Assembly (NCBI GenBank): GCA_946059305.1
Contig: CAMGMU010000007.1
Coordinates: forward strand, 1 to 48,074
Direction of reading: 5' to 3'
Length of the DNA stretch: 48,074 nt
Source: an uncultured Bacteroidales bacterium
GTDB taxonomy: Bacteria; Bacteroidota; Bacteroidia; Bacteroidales; Paludibacteraceae
This document shows positions 24,151-33,224 of this stretch, piece after piece (positions within the stretch are counted from its first letter, which is position 1; every line of letters begins with the position of its first letter). A program made the translations under genes and the position numbers. Under the pieces are notes generated by a model. It ran no database searches. It was not told the origin of the DNA and saw only the letters and a program-made list of their open reading frames with translations.

Positions 24151-25713
24151 ATGGCAACAAATTCAGAAAAACTTCAGAAGCTCATCGAGAAGCGTGAGCA
24201 AGCTATGGCAGGCGGTGGTGCTGCAGCCGTAGAAAAACACCACGCCAAAGGCAGCTACACGGCTCGTGAGCGTATCAACAAACTGCTCGACGAAGGCAGC
24301 TTCGAAGAGGTGGACATGTTCCTCACTCACCGCTGCACCGACTTCGGAATGGAGAAGAAAGTGTTCTTGGGCGATGGCGTAGCTGTTGGTTCAGGTACGA
24401 TTGACGGCCGTTTGGTCTTCGTGTTTGCGCAGGATGCTACCGTAATCGGCGGCTCGCTCTCTGAGACGATGGCTCAAAAGATCTGCCACGTGATGGACCT
24501 CGGTATGAAACTGGGTGCACCGATCATCGGTTTGAACGACTCGGGTGGCGCACGTATTCAGGAAGGTGCTTGCGCACTGGCAGGTTACGCAGAGATCTTC
24601 GAGCGTAATATCCTTGCATCGGGCGTTGTTCCGCAGATCTCCGTTATCTTCGGCCCCTGCGCCGGTGGTGCCGTTTACAGCCCTGCCCTCACAGACTTCA
24701 TCATGATGACCGAGCAGAACTCCTATATGTTCATCACCGGTCCGAAGGTAGTGAAGTCGGTTACGGGTGAAGACGTAACGGTAGAGCAGCTCGGTGGCGC
24801 TAAGGTACATGCTACCAAGTCGGGCGTTACCCACTTCGTAGCTGCTACGGAAGACGAGGCATTGGCAGAGGTTCGCCGCCTGGTAAGCTTCATTCCGCAG
24901 AACAACATGGAAGAGGCTCCGCGCGTAGAATGCACCGACCCGATTGACCGCGTAGAAGACAGTTTGAACGACCTCGTACCCGCTGACCCCAACAAGCCTT
25001 ACAACATGAAGGATATCATCAACCTGATTGTGGATAACGGCGACTTCATGGAGGTTCAGAAAGATTATGCAAAGAACATCATCTGCGGTTTCGCTCGCTT
25101 CAACGGCCGATCTACGGGTATCATCGCCAACCAACCGAGCTGGATTGCCGGCGTATTGGACTGCGATGCTTCTCGCAAAGCCGCTCGCTTCGTTCGTTTC
25201 TGCGATGCCTTCAATATTCAGATTCTTACGCTCGTTGACGTTCCGGGCTTCCTCTGCGGTACGGGTCAGGAGTATGCCGGCATCATCGACCATGGTGCTA
25301 AGCTGATGTTCGCCTTTGGCGAGGCTACCGTTCCTAAGGTAACCATAACGATTCGTAAGTCTTACGGCGGCAGCCATATCGTGATGTCGTGCAAGCAGCT
25401 TCGTGGCGACTACTGCTACAGCTGGCCGAATGCAGAGATTGCCGTAATGGGTGCATCGGGCGCAGTAGGTGTGCTCCACGCTAAAGCCATCAAGGCTATC
25501 GAGGATCCTGCAGAGCGCAAGGCCTTCATCGCTGAGAAAGAAGCAGAATACAAAGACAAGTTCGCGAGCCCATATCAGGCAGCTAACCGCGGCTATATTG
25601 ATGACGTTATTGAACCGCGCAACACGCGCAAGCGCATCATCAAAGCCTTCGAGCAGCTCCAGACCAAGAAGCTCACCAACCCGCTCAAGAAGCACTGCAA
25701 TATTCCTCTTTAA
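24151..25713 (+). CDS. mmdA: methylmalonyl-CoA decarboxylase/carboxyltransferase alpha subunit
   Basis: 520 aa, standard for the acyl-CoA carboxyltransferase family (PccB/MmdA). The N-terminal crotonase-like half has SYTARERINKLLDEGSFEEV, GLNDSGGARIQEG and FGPCAGGAVYSPALTDF. The C-terminal half has VDVPGFLCGTGQEYAGIIDH, GAKLMFAFGEATVPK and RKSYGGSHIVMSCKQLRGDY. Within an operon that also encodes a sodium pump beta subunit and a biotin carrier, it is the carboxyltransferase of methylmalonyl-CoA decarboxylase, moving CO2 from (S)-methylmalonyl-CoA to biotin and releasing propionyl-CoA. A propionyl-CoA carboxylase role is possible, but no biotin carboxylase gene is present. Confidence 0.93.
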   Translation: MATNSEKLQKLIEKREQAMAGGGAAAVEKHHAKGSYTARERINKLLDEGSFEEVDMFLTHRCTDFGMEKKVFLGDGVAVGSGTIDGRLVFVFAQDATVIGGSLSETMAQKICHVMDLGMKLGAPIIGLNDSGGARIQEGACALAGYAEIFERNILASGVVPQISVIFGPCAGGAVYSPALTDFIMMTEQNSYMFITGPKVVKSVTGEDVTVEQLGGAKVHATKSGVTHFVAATEDEALAEVRRLVSFIPQNNMEEAPRVECTDPIDRVEDSLNDLVPADPNKPYNMKDIINLIVDNGDFMEVQKDYAKNIICGFARFNGRSTGIIANQPSWIAGVLDCDASRKAARFVRFCDAFNIQILTLVDVPGFLCGTGQEYAGIIDHGAKLMFAFGEATVPKVTITIRKSYGGSHIVMSCKQLRGDYCYSWPNAEIAVMGASGAVGVLHAKAIKAIEDPAERKAFIAEKEAEYKDKFASPYQAANRGYIDDVIEPRNTRKRIIKAFEQLQTKKLTNPLKKHCNIPL

Positions 25714-25725
25714 CAGACAATCATT

Positions 25726-26127
25726 ATGAATATCTTACTTGCAGTAACAGCTGATACATGGATCATTACCGGTCTTGGTTTTGGTATCGTGCTCGCGTTG
25801 CTCGTTTGCCTCATCTATATCCTCAAGTTCTTCGGCTTCGTAATGCAGAAGGCTACCGGAGGTTGCAAGAAAGAGGCAAAGGCAGCTCAGCCAGCGCGCG
25901 TAGAGCCGAAGACCAAGGTGTCGCCTGTGCCGACCGACGAAGGCACGATGGCGGCTATCGCCATGGCATTGAGCGAGGCAAGCGACGACGATAAGGTGGC
26001 TATCGCTATGGCGCTCCACCTCTATTATGGTCACGCTCACGACTTCGTTGACACCAACCTCACCATGACCGCTAAGCCGACCGCATGGAACAGCAAAGTA
26101 TTCGGCATGAACAACGCCGGATTTTAA
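25726..26127 (+). CDS. OadG/MmdD-like small membrane subunit with C-terminal extension
   Basis: 133 aa. One membrane helix (WIITGLGFGIVLALLVCLIY, about residues 12-32) is followed by a Lys/Ala/Pro linker, as in OadG gamma subunits that hold the decarboxylase complex together. A C-terminal region of about 65 residues is longer than in classical gamma subunits and contains MAAIAMALSEAS and then VAIAMALHLYY, a repeated A-I-A-M-A-L. Position between mmdA and the biotin carrier gene strongly supports the call. Role of the extension unknown. Confidence 0.85.
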   Translation: MNILLAVTADTWIITGLGFGIVLALLVCLIYILKFFGFVMQKATGGCKKEAKAAQPARVEPKTKVSPVPTDEGTMAAIAMALSEASDDDKVAIAMALHLYYGHAHDFVDTNLTMTAKPTAWNSKVFGMNNAGF

Positions 26128-26172
26128 TCATTCAAAAAATCGGCCAAACGGCCACAGTATAAAAACACAATT

Positions 26173-26622
26173 ATGGCAAAAGAATTTTCTTTTAAGATCA
26201 ACGGCGCTGAATATAAGTGCGCTGTAGAAGAGATTGAAGCAGGCCTCACCGAGGTAACTGTAAATGGCAAAAAATATACGGTAGAAACCGAGAAGCCGGT
26301 AGCTCCCGCACCTAAAGCAGCTCCTAAAGCAGCACCCGCTGCCGCTGCTCCCGCACCTGCTGCCCCTAAGGCTGCCGCTCCCGCTGCTCCTAAGGCTGCT
26401 GCCGCTGCTGGCGCTCAGGTTAAGAGCCCGCTGCCCGGTTCGGTAGTGAAGGTTTGCGTTAACGAAGGTCAAGACGTGAAGAAGGGCGACACCCTCCTCA
26501 TTCTCGAGTCCATGAAGATGGAGAACCCGATTCTTGCAGAGCAGGATGGTAAGGTAGCTCAGGTAGCTGTAGCTGCCGGTCAGACCGTAATGCAGGACGA
26601 CCTGCTCGTAGTACTCGCATAA
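26173..26622 (+). CDS. biotin carboxyl carrier subunit
   Basis: 149 aa. An N-terminal segment ([20 protein letters not shown]) and an Ala/Pro-rich flexible linker (about residues 45-80) precede the biotinyl domain with the motif [12 protein letters not shown]115 is the biotin attachment residue. It shuttles carboxyl groups from MmdA to the membrane subunit MmdB. The linker is a GCT/CCC-rich simple-sequence stretch, usual for this family. Cotranscribed, 45 nt after the gamma-type gene. Confidence 0.95.
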   Translation: MAKEFSFKINGAEYKCAVEEIEAGLTEVTVNGKKYTVETEKPVAPAPKAAPKAAPAAAAPAPAAPKAAAPAAPKAAAAAGAQVKSPLPGSVVKVCVNEGQDVKKGDTLLILESMKMENPILAEQDGKVAQVAVAAGQTVMQDDLLVVLA

Positions 26623-26638
26623 TTTTCATAAACACATT

Positions 26639-27814
26639 ATGGATATTATCAATTTCTTCCAAGGCATGGGTTTCATGCAGATAGACTGGCAGCAGGCAGT
26701 GATGCTCCTCCTGAGCTTCTTCCTGCTCTGGCTGGCTATCCACAAGAAATATGAGCCGCTACTGCTCCTCCCCATCGCATTCGGAATGCTCTTGACCAAT
26801 CTGCCGGGTGCGGGCATGTTCCACAGCGAGTTGTGGACGGCTTTCCTCGATGAGAGTTCGCCCGCTTACCACTCATACGGCGCCATCATGAAGGAGGGCG
26901 GCCTCTTGGATGTGCTCTATATCGGCGTTAAGGCAGGCGTTTACCCCTGCTTGATCTTCATCGGTGTAGGTGCCATGACGGATTTCGGTCCGCTCATTTC
27001 CAACCCCAAGAGCCTCATCCTCGGTGCGGCTGCTCAGATTGGTATCTTCGTGACGTTCCTTTGCGCAAGCTTTATGGGCTTTACGCCTGCTGAAGCCGGT
27101 TCAATCGGTATCATCGGTGGTGCTGACGGTCCTACCTCGATTTTCCTCACCTCTAAGTTGGCTCCGCATTTGCTGGGCCCGATTGCTATCGCTGCTTATT
27201 CGTATATGGCCCTCGTACCGGTTATTCAGCCGCCTATCATGCGTGCCCTCACCACCAAGAAAGAGCGCGCTATCAAGATGGGGCAGCTCCGTCCGGTATC
27301 TAAGACTGAGAAGATCGTGTTCCCGGTAATCATCACGGCTGTGGTAGCGCTCATCCTCCCGGATGCCGCTCCGCTGATTGGCTGCTTGATGCTCGGTAAC
27401 CTGATGAAAGAGTGCGGCGTTGTAGATCGTCTGTCGAAGACCGCTCAAAACGAGCTGATGAATATCGTTGTGATCTTCCTCGGCTTATCAGTAGGCGCAA
27501 CGGCAACCGGTGCATCGTTCCTCAACGTTAAGACCATCATGATCCTCGCCATGGGTATCGTTGCCTTTGGTTTGGGTAGTGCAGGTGGCGTTTTGCTCGC
27601 TAAATTCATGAACCTCTTCCTCAAAGAGAAGATCAACCCGCTGATTGGTTCGGCTGGCGTATCGGCAGTGCCGATGGCTGCTCGCGTATCGCAGACAGTT
27701 GGTCAGGAAGAGAACCCGAGCAACTTCCTCCTCATGCACGCTATGGGTCCGAACGTAGCTGGCGTAATCGGCTCGGCTGTAGCTGCCGGCGTACTCCTTA
27801 CGATGCTCGGATAA
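26639..27814 (+). CDS. mmdB: sodium-translocating decarboxylase beta subunit
   Basis: 391 aa, about 10-11 membrane segments. Family hallmarks: [20 protein letters not shown], the essential Asp loop [20 protein letters not shown], and the C-terminal [20 protein letters not shown] then [20 protein letters not shown]. It decarboxylates carboxybiotin and exports Na+, so propionate formation is coupled to energy conservation. It is the last gene of the operon and is followed by an intrinsic terminator at 27844-27878. Oxaloacetate decarboxylase is the alternative, but the epimerase gene in the operon favours methylmalonyl-CoA. Confidence 0.93.
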   Translation: MDIINFFQGMGFMQIDWQQAVMLLLSFFLLWLAIHKKYEPLLLLPIAFGMLLTNLPGAGMFHSELWTAFLDESSPAYHSYGAIMKEGGLLDVLYIGVKAGVYPCLIFIGVGAMTDFGPLISNPKSLILGAAAQIGIFVTFLCASFMGFTPAEAGSIGIIGGADGPTSIFLTSKLAPHLLGPIAIAAYSYMALVPVIQPPIMRALTTKKERAIKMGQLRPVSKTEKIVFPVIITAVVALILPDAAPLIGCLMLGNLMKECGVVDRLSKTAQNELMNIVVIFLGLSVGATATGASFLNVKTIMILAMGIVAFGLGSAGGVLLAKFMNLFLKEKINPLIGSAGVSAVPMAARVSQTVGQEENPSNFLLMHAMGPNVAGVIGSAVAAGVLLTMLG

Positions 27815-27843
27815 GAGGAATTGGCTATTATGGCCGAACAGAT

Positions 27844-27878
27844 AAAAGTCCTCGGCATGCGGCCGGGGACTTTTTCTT
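27844..27878 (+). terminator. terminator of the methylmalonyl-CoA operon
   Basis: AAAAGTCC, CGGC, ATGC loop, GCCG and GGACTTTTT form a stem with small bulges followed by a T-run, 30 bp after the mmdB stop. Confidence 0.8.
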
Positions 27879-27917
27879 CCTTACTGCCCTAAGGAGGGGT
27901 GGCAAGTTCCTCATTTA

Positions 27918-27971
27918 CGAAAAACCATCGCTCTTGTATCTCTCCCACCGTTGCGAAAAACCATCGCTCTT
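27918..27971. repeat. 18-bp direct repeat upstream of the GH3 gene
   Basis: CGAAAAACCATCGCTCTT occurs at 27918-27935 and again at 27954-27971, 36 bp apart. It lies 60-115 bp before the GH3 start, where an operator could sit. It may instead be a simple duplication. Confidence 0.6.
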
Positions 27972-28032
27972 AGCATAAACCTCTGCACTGAGGGTAAACA
28001 TTTACACTTCATTGTCATTTCCATATTCAACT

Positions 28033-30300
28033 ATGCGCATTCGTCACACCTTATATATTATTATAGTAGGCACCATCATGCTTTCCTGCAAAAACCATAC
28101 GAATACCGTAATCCACGACGGTTATACAACTGTGGAACAAACGCAAGGTCCTACTTTGGGCTACTCCCCCGAATCGGGCATCAGTCTCATTGAGCAAGAC
28201 GGGCTGCTCTTTAAGGATTTAGACCGCGATGGCGTCATCTCGCCTTATGAGGATTGGCGCTTGGGTGCAGACCAACGCGCAGCCGATTTGGCTACTCGAC
28301 TCAGTATCGAAGAGATTGCCGGTTTGATGCTTTACAGCTTGCACCAACCCATTCTATCAGAAGAGTTGACCGACGAACAACGACATTTCCTCATCGAAGA
28401 CAACCTGCGGCATGTGTTGGTAACTACGGTAGCCTCCAAGCGGATAGCCGCTCGCTGGAGCAATAAGGTGCAGGCCCTCTGCGAGGGTATCGGTCATGGT
28501 ATTCCTGCCAACAACTCCTCCGACCCGCGTCATATAGCCGTCTCCGATGGCGAATACAATGCGGGTGCAGGTGGCGAGATCAGCTATTGGCCCAACGAAA
28601 TCGGCATGGGTGCCACCTTTGATATCGCGCTGGTTCGCCGATTTGGCGAGATAGCCTCTGCCGAATACCGTGCGCTCGGTATCACGACTGCGCTCTCCCC
28701 GCAAGTAGATATAGCTACCGACCCTCGTTGGCGTCGATTCTACGGCACGTATTCCGAAGACCCGGCCCTCAACACGGCCATCGCCGAAGCATACTGCGAT
28801 GCGTTTCAGACTACCCCCGGCGAGAAGGATGGCTGGGGACGCGAATCGGTGAATGCAATGGTGAAGCATTGGCCGGGAGGCGGCAGCGGCGAAGGAGGTA
28901 GAGATGCGCATTTCTGCTTTGGTAAGTATGCCGTTTATCCCGGTGGCGCCTTCGCGCAACACCTGAAGCCGTTTACGGAGGGTGCTTTCCGCTTGACAGG
29001 TCCTACTAAAACAGCTTCAGCCGTGATGCCCTATTACACCATCAGTCATGGCATTGACCCTTCCGGCGAAGAGAAAGGAAATAACTTCAGCCGATATATC
29101 ATCAGCGACTTACTGAGGGGGCAATATGCCTACGATGGCGTGGTGTGCACCGATTGGGCAGTCACACATGATAATCCCGCAGTGGGGCTCCACAGCGGCA
29201 AGCCATGGGGCGTAGAGACGCTCACTCCGGCTGAGCGCCATTATGAGGCTTTACGCGCTGGAGTCGATCAGTTTGGCGGCAACAACGAGAAGCAACCCAT
29301 ACTCGATGCCTACCAGATGTGGGTAGAAGCGGAAGGCGAAGAGGCAGCGCGCAAGCGCTTTGAATTATCGGCTAAACGACTGCTGCTCAATATCTTCCGC
29401 TGCGGACTCTTCGAGAATCCGTATGTGGATCCCGACTATGCAGAAACGTTTGTTGGCAATGCGCAGTTTTGCAAAGAAGGGTATGCGGCACAGCTCAAGA
29501 GCATCGTGATGCTCAAGAATGCAGGCAATGTGATTCGTCCGGCTGCAGAGGGTGCCAAGCCCAAAGTATATGTGCCGGAGCGCCATTTCCCGGGCGTTCG
29601 TCAGTTCTTCGGTGGATGGGCAGAAGAGAAATGGGCAGTGCCTGTAGAGCGCAGGCTATTGGAGAAATATTTTGAGGTAGTAGCATCTCCAGAAGAGGCT
29701 GACATGGCCCTCTGCTTTATCCATTCTCCTCAAGCTGACTTCGGTTACAGCATCGAAGACGCCGAGCAGGGCGGCAATGGGTATATGCCCATCACGCTCC
29801 AATACGAGGATTATACGGCTGCTTCTGCTCGCGAACACAGTATAGCAGGCGGCGACCCCAAAGAGGCATCGGCCGACCGCGGTTATAAGGGCAAGACGGT
29901 GAGCACCTACAACCGCGACGATATGCTCATGGTGCAGCAGATGCGTCAGCGGATGGGCAGCAAACCCGTAATCACGATAGTGGAGACGGAGCGCCCGTTT
30001 GTAGCTGCTGAGATAGAGCCCTATACCGATGTGCTCCTAATCACGTTCAGCGTCAGCAATCAGGCCGTATTGGATATCATCACCGGCAAAGCAGAGCCTC
30101 AGGGCTTGCTGCCGATGACCATGCCGCGAGACATGCAGACCGTAGAAGCGCAATGCGAAGACCTGCCCCACGATATGGTGCCCTATGTAGATGCAGCCGG
30201 CAACAGCTATACCTTCGCTTTCGGACTCGATTGGAAAGGACGTATAAGCGACCATCGTACGGAGCGTTTCCCCTACCAACCGGCTGAAGATATGCACTAA
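28033..30300 (+). CDS. glycoside hydrolase family 3 lipoprotein
   Basis: About 755 aa from ATG 28033. The frame can be extended to 28012, but MRIRHTLYIIIVGTIMLS-C is then a clean lipoprotein signal with the lipidated Cys at residue 19. GH3 N-terminal domain: GITTALSPQVDIATDPRWRR, substrate-binding K278-H279 in MVKHWPGGGS, and nucleophile D374 in YDGVVCTDW. The C-terminal GH3 domain follows (SIVMLKNAGNVIRP, then VSNQAVLDIITGKAEPQGLL and PMTMP). It probably removes terminal beta-linked sugars (glucose or xylose) at the cell surface or in the periplasm. The variant KHWPGGGSGEGGRDAH loop differs from the common KHFPGHG. Exact substrate not predictable. Confidence 0.9.
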   Translation: MRIRHTLYIIIVGTIMLSCKNHTNTVIHDGYTTVEQTQGPTLGYSPESGISLIEQDGLLFKDLDRDGVISPYEDWRLGADQRAADLATRLSIEEIAGLMLYSLHQPILSEELTDEQRHFLIEDNLRHVLVTTVASKRIAARWSNKVQALCEGIGHGIPANNSSDPRHIAVSDGEYNAGAGGEISYWPNEIGMGATFDIALVRRFGEIASAEYRALGITTALSPQVDIATDPRWRRFYGTYSEDPALNTAIAEAYCDAFQTTPGEKDGWGRESVNAMVKHWPGGGSGEGGRDAHFCFGKYAVYPGGAFAQHLKPFTEGAFRLTGPTKTASAVMPYYTISHGIDPSGEEKGNNFSRYIISDLLRGQYAYDGVVCTDWAVTHDNPAVGLHSGKPWGVETLTPAERHYEALRAGVDQFGGNNEKQPILDAYQMWVEAEGEEAARKRFELSAKRLLLNIFRCGLFENPYVDPDYAETFVGNAQFCKEGYAAQLKSIVMLKNAGNVIRPAAEGAKPKVYVPERHFPGVRQFFGGWAEEKWAVPVERRLLEKYFEVVASPEEADMALCFIHSPQADFGYSIEDAEQGGNGYMPITLQYEDYTAASAREHSIAGGDPKEASADRGYKGKTVSTYNRDDMLMVQQMRQRMGSKPVITIVETERPFVAAEIEPYTDVLLITFSVSNQAVLDIITGKAEPQGLLPMTMPRDMQTVEAQCEDLPHDMVPYVDAAGNSYTFAFGLDWKGRISDHRTERFPYQPAEDMH

Positions 30301-30354
30301 TCAGCGGAGGGTAACCACAATAATCGATTATTAGCGTTTTTTTACCCACCACAA

Positions 30355-31656
30355 ATGAAGATATCGTTTCACACATTAGGATGCAAACTCAATTTCGCCG
30401 AGACGTCGGCTATTGGTAAGCAACTCCTCGAACGCGGGCATCAGCGCGCGAAGAAAGGAGAGGCTGCTGATGTGTGCATTCTCAACACCTGTTCGGTAAC
30501 CGATGTAGCTGATCAGAAAGGGCGTCAAGCTATTCGCCGTTTGCATCGCGAAAATCCGGATGCTACGCTAATCGTAACGGGTTGTTATGCGCAACTCCGT
30601 CCGGAAGAAGTGGCGTCGATAGCGGGGGTGGATTACGTAGTGGGGGCCAACGACAAGCACCTCATTCCCGGCATTGTAGCAGCAATAGAATCCTTGGCTG
30701 ACGATGCCCCCCACCCTTGCGAGATTGCCGTTACGGACTTGGCGCAACCCAACGGACGACTCTCCGAAGAAGGACTCGCTTTTCATCCCTATTATTCGCG
30801 CGACGACCGCACCCGCTGTTTCCTCAAAGTGCAAGACGGCTGCGACTACTACTGCACGTACTGCACCATCCCCATGGCGCGAGGTAAGAGCCGCTGCGGC
30901 AGCATCGAGAGCACGGTGAAGATGGCGCAACAAGCAATCGATGAAGGGGCGAAAGAGATCGTGCTGACGGGCGTCAATATCGGCGATTTCGGGCGCTCCA
31001 CCGGCGAGACATTCATCGACCTGCTCCGGGCGCTCGACAGGGTTACGGGCGAGGTGCGCTACCGCATCTCTTCGTGCGAGCCCAACCTGCTGTCTGACGA
31101 TGTGATTGAGTTCGTAAAACACAGTCGCCATTTCGCCCCCCATTTCCATATCCCTCTCCAGAGCGGAAGCAACGAGATGCTGAAAATCATGCACCGGCGC
31201 TACGATCGCGAGCTCTTTGCCGAACGCGTAGCGCATATCCGCAGGGTGATGCCGAATGCGTTTATTGGTGTGGATTGCATGGTGGGCGTTCGAGGCGAGA
31301 CAGAGGCGATGTTTGAAGACTACAGGCAGTTTATCGCTGCGCTCGATGTGCAGCAATTGCATGTATTTCCTTATTCAGAGCGCGCGCATACGCGTATGGT
31401 GGAGATGGATTTGCCGCGCGTGACACCGCAAGAGCAGAAACGCCGGGTGGAGGTGCTCATGCAACTATCTGAGCAGAAACTGCGAGCATTCTACGAGCGC
31501 CATCGTGGGGAACAAGCGGTAGTGCTCTGGGAGTCCGGCCGCGAGAAAGATGAAGAGGGCAACCGACTCATGGCCGGGTGGACAGAGAATTATATCCGCG
31601 TATCAGCCCCATTTGACAAACAGAAAATCAACACCTTCTGCCATATCACTATCTGA
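30355..31656 (+). CDS. mtaB: tRNA t6A37 C2-methylthiotransferase
   Basis: 433 aa, methylthiotransferase family. The N-terminal UPF0004 domain starts ISFHTLGCKLNFAETSAIG and has the cluster cysteines in LNTCSVTDVA and VTGCYAQLRPEE. The radical SAM cluster is in CDYYCTYCTIPMARG. A TRAM-like C-terminus follows (RHRGEQAVVLWESGR, WTENYIRVSAPF). The TLGCKLN opening and domain order fit MtaB, which makes ms2t6A in tRNAs reading ANN codons, rather than MiaB or RimO. 55 nt after the GH3 gene and on the same strand, but functionally unrelated. Confidence 0.93.
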   Translation: MKISFHTLGCKLNFAETSAIGKQLLERGHQRAKKGEAADVCILNTCSVTDVADQKGRQAIRRLHRENPDATLIVTGCYAQLRPEEVASIAGVDYVVGANDKHLIPGIVAAIESLADDAPHPCEIAVTDLAQPNGRLSEEGLAFHPYYSRDDRTRCFLKVQDGCDYYCTYCTIPMARGKSRCGSIESTVKMAQQAIDEGAKEIVLTGVNIGDFGRSTGETFIDLLRALDRVTGEVRYRISSCEPNLLSDDVIEFVKHSRHFAPHFHIPLQSGSNEMLKIMHRRYDRELFAERVAHIRRVMPNAFIGVDCMVGVRGETEAMFEDYRQFIAALDVQQLHVFPYSERAHTRMVEMDLPRVTPQEQKRRVEVLMQLSEQKLRAFYERHRGEQAVVLWESGREKDEEGNRLMAGWTENYIRVSAPFDKQKINTFCHITI

Positions 31657-31683
31657 CGCTCAGCGAGTACGGCAACAAGGATG

Positions 31684-31731
31684 TACGCAATAAGGAGTTT
31701 ACGCAATAAGGAGTTTACGCAATAAGGAACG
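31684..31731. repeat. 16-bp tandem repeat, three units
   Basis: TACGCAATAAGGAGTT at 31684-31699 and 31700-31715, with a third unit diverging at its end (31716-31731). The last unit forms AATAAGGA/TCCTTTATT with the bases that follow (to about 31745), which may act as a weak terminator for mtaB. Confidence 0.7.
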
Positions 31732-31814
31732 ATGCTCCTTTATTCTCCACATAAATCATAGCAATATTCATTGAGTGAGTGGGATTTTTCGCCCACCTAT
31801 AGCATTTTATATTC

Positions 31815-32093
31815 ATGGATCCATTTACTATTACTTCTTCAATTGCGGGCATCTGTATGGCCGTTTGCCAAGTTCCGCAAGCTGTTCGCATCATCCGAAC
31901 GCACGACACAAGCAGCATATCCCTTACGATGCAGGTCATCCTTACGGCGGGTATTCTGTTTTGGTTCGTTTCGGGCATTATCCTCTCCGTGAGGAATTTT
32001 TGGGAAGGTGTACCTATGTGGTTGAGCAACGGATTCTGCCTCATTTTCTGCCTGTATATCTTAATCATGTGCATTTATAACAAAACAAAATAA
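31815..32093 (+). CDS. SemiSWEET-type PQ-loop small transporter
   Basis: 92 aa with three hydrophobic helices (about 5-25, 38-60, 66-88) and the PQ motif P21-Q22 in AVCQVPQAVRIIRTHDTSSI, followed by SLTMQVILTAGILFWFVSGI. This is the half-size bacterial homologue of SWEET sugar transporters, which works as a dimer of three-helix bundles. The substrate (often sucrose or glucose in known members) is not predictable. A GTGGG/CCCAC hairpin lies at 31779-31796 before the start. Its stop is only 4 nt before the YeiH-type gene, so the two are very likely cotranscribed. Confidence 0.82.
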   Translation: MDPFTITSSIAGICMAVCQVPQAVRIIRTHDTSSISLTMQVILTAGILFWFVSGIILSVRNFWEGVPMWLSNGFCLIFCLYILIMCIYNKTK

Positions 32094-32097
32094 CGAT

Positions 32098-33192
32098 ATG
32101 AATCAGAAAATCGTAAACGCACTTTACGTAGCAATTGTAAGCATTCTCGGTATTAGTCTGCTGATTGGTTTTGCCCAGGAAATTGGCTTGTTTGATTTGG
32201 GTTCTTGGTCGTGGATAGGCCATTGGGTTACCTCTCCGATTGCATTGGTTATTGGTTTGGTGTTTGCCCTCGTTTTTGGCAAAGCCTATCCGGATTTCAA
32301 CAAGACCATGTCCAAGAAACTGCTCCAATATTCGGTGATTGGTTTGGGTTTTGGCATGAACGTATATAAGGCCGTGGAGTCGGGCGCCGAAGGAATGGCA
32401 TTCACCATCATTTCGGTGTTTGGCACACTGCTGATTGGTTGGCTGATTGGCCGTAAGATGCTTAAGGTGGATGCTCAAACGAGTTACCTCATTTCGGCAG
32501 GTACAGCTATCTGCGGTGGCAGTGCCATCGCTGCCGTAGGCCCTGTGATCAAAGCCAAAGCAGAGTCGATGTCGGTTGCGCTTGGCGTAGTGTTTATCCT
32601 CAATGCCATCGGCCTCTTTATTTTCCCCTCCATAGGCGATGCTATCGGTATGACGATGAAGCAGTTTGGTATGTGGGCTGCTATTGCCATCCACGACACG
32701 TCATCGGTAGTAGGTGCCGGCGCAGCTTACGATGCGATGCATCCGGAGCTGATGGCAGCAGAGGGCGTAAGCGCACTCGAAGTGGCTACTACCATCAAAC
32801 TTACCCGTGCACTTTGGATTGTAGTATTGGCGCTTATCACGCCTTTCCTTTTCCGCAAGAGCTTAGCCGCAGCTGATGGCGCCAAAGCCAAGCCTTGGTA
32901 TAAAACCATCCCGATGTTTATTATTTGGTTCATCGTAGCCATATTGTTCAACACCTATATCTTGAGTAATGCCGCCCTTATTGGCGAGAGTGCTGCTCAG
33001 GTAGGTTCGATGATTGGCGGCGGCATCAATAAGCTCGCCAAGCACATGATTACACTCTCCCTCTTCTTTATCGGTGCATCGCTCACGCGTGAGACGCTCA
33101 AAGCAGTGGGCATTCGGCCGCTCATTCAAGGTGTACTGCTCTGGATCGTCATCTCCTGCTGCTCACTCGCGTATATCCTTATGGTTGGATAA
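32098..33192 (+). CDS. YeiH/UPF0324-family membrane protein
   Basis: 364 aa with about 10-11 membrane segments. Family motifs: IGLGFGMNVYKAVESGAEGM, LISAGTAICGGSAIAAVGPV, AIAIHDTSSVVGAGAAYDAM and, near the C-terminus, MITLSLFFIGASLTRETLKA. The family is annotated as putative sulfate exporter, but this is weakly supported experimentally. It is coupled to the SemiSWEET gene (4-nt gap) and followed by a very strong hairpin at 33225-33272. Confidence 0.87.
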   Translation: MNQKIVNALYVAIVSILGISLLIGFAQEIGLFDLGSWSWIGHWVTSPIALVIGLVFALVFGKAYPDFNKTMSKKLLQYSVIGLGFGMNVYKAVESGAEGMAFTIISVFGTLLIGWLIGRKMLKVDAQTSYLISAGTAICGGSAIAAVGPVIKAKAESMSVALGVVFILNAIGLFIFPSIGDAIGMTMKQFGMWAAIAIHDTSSVVGAGAAYDAMHPELMAAEGVSALEVATTIKLTRALWIVVLALITPFLFRKSLAAADGAKAKPWYKTIPMFIIWFIVAILFNTYILSNAALIGESAAQVGSMIGGGINKLAKHMITLSLFFIGASLTRETLKAVGIRPLIQGVLLWIVISCCSLAYILMVG

Positions 33193-33224
33193 ACAGCCCC
33201 ATAAGAAAACACAATAAGGAAGAT

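Noticed and set aside
24391..25695. 434-codon minus-strand frame
   Set aside because: It is fully antisense to mmdA, whose protein is strongly recognisable. The frame is a shadow caused by codon bias.
30312..30345. AATAATCGATTATT palindrome plus T-run as GH3 terminator
   Set aside because: A perfect palindrome leaves no loop and the stem is A/T-rich, so it is too weak to call.
30568..31362. 264-codon minus-strand frame
   Set aside because: Antisense to mtaB, which carries clear radical SAM motifs.
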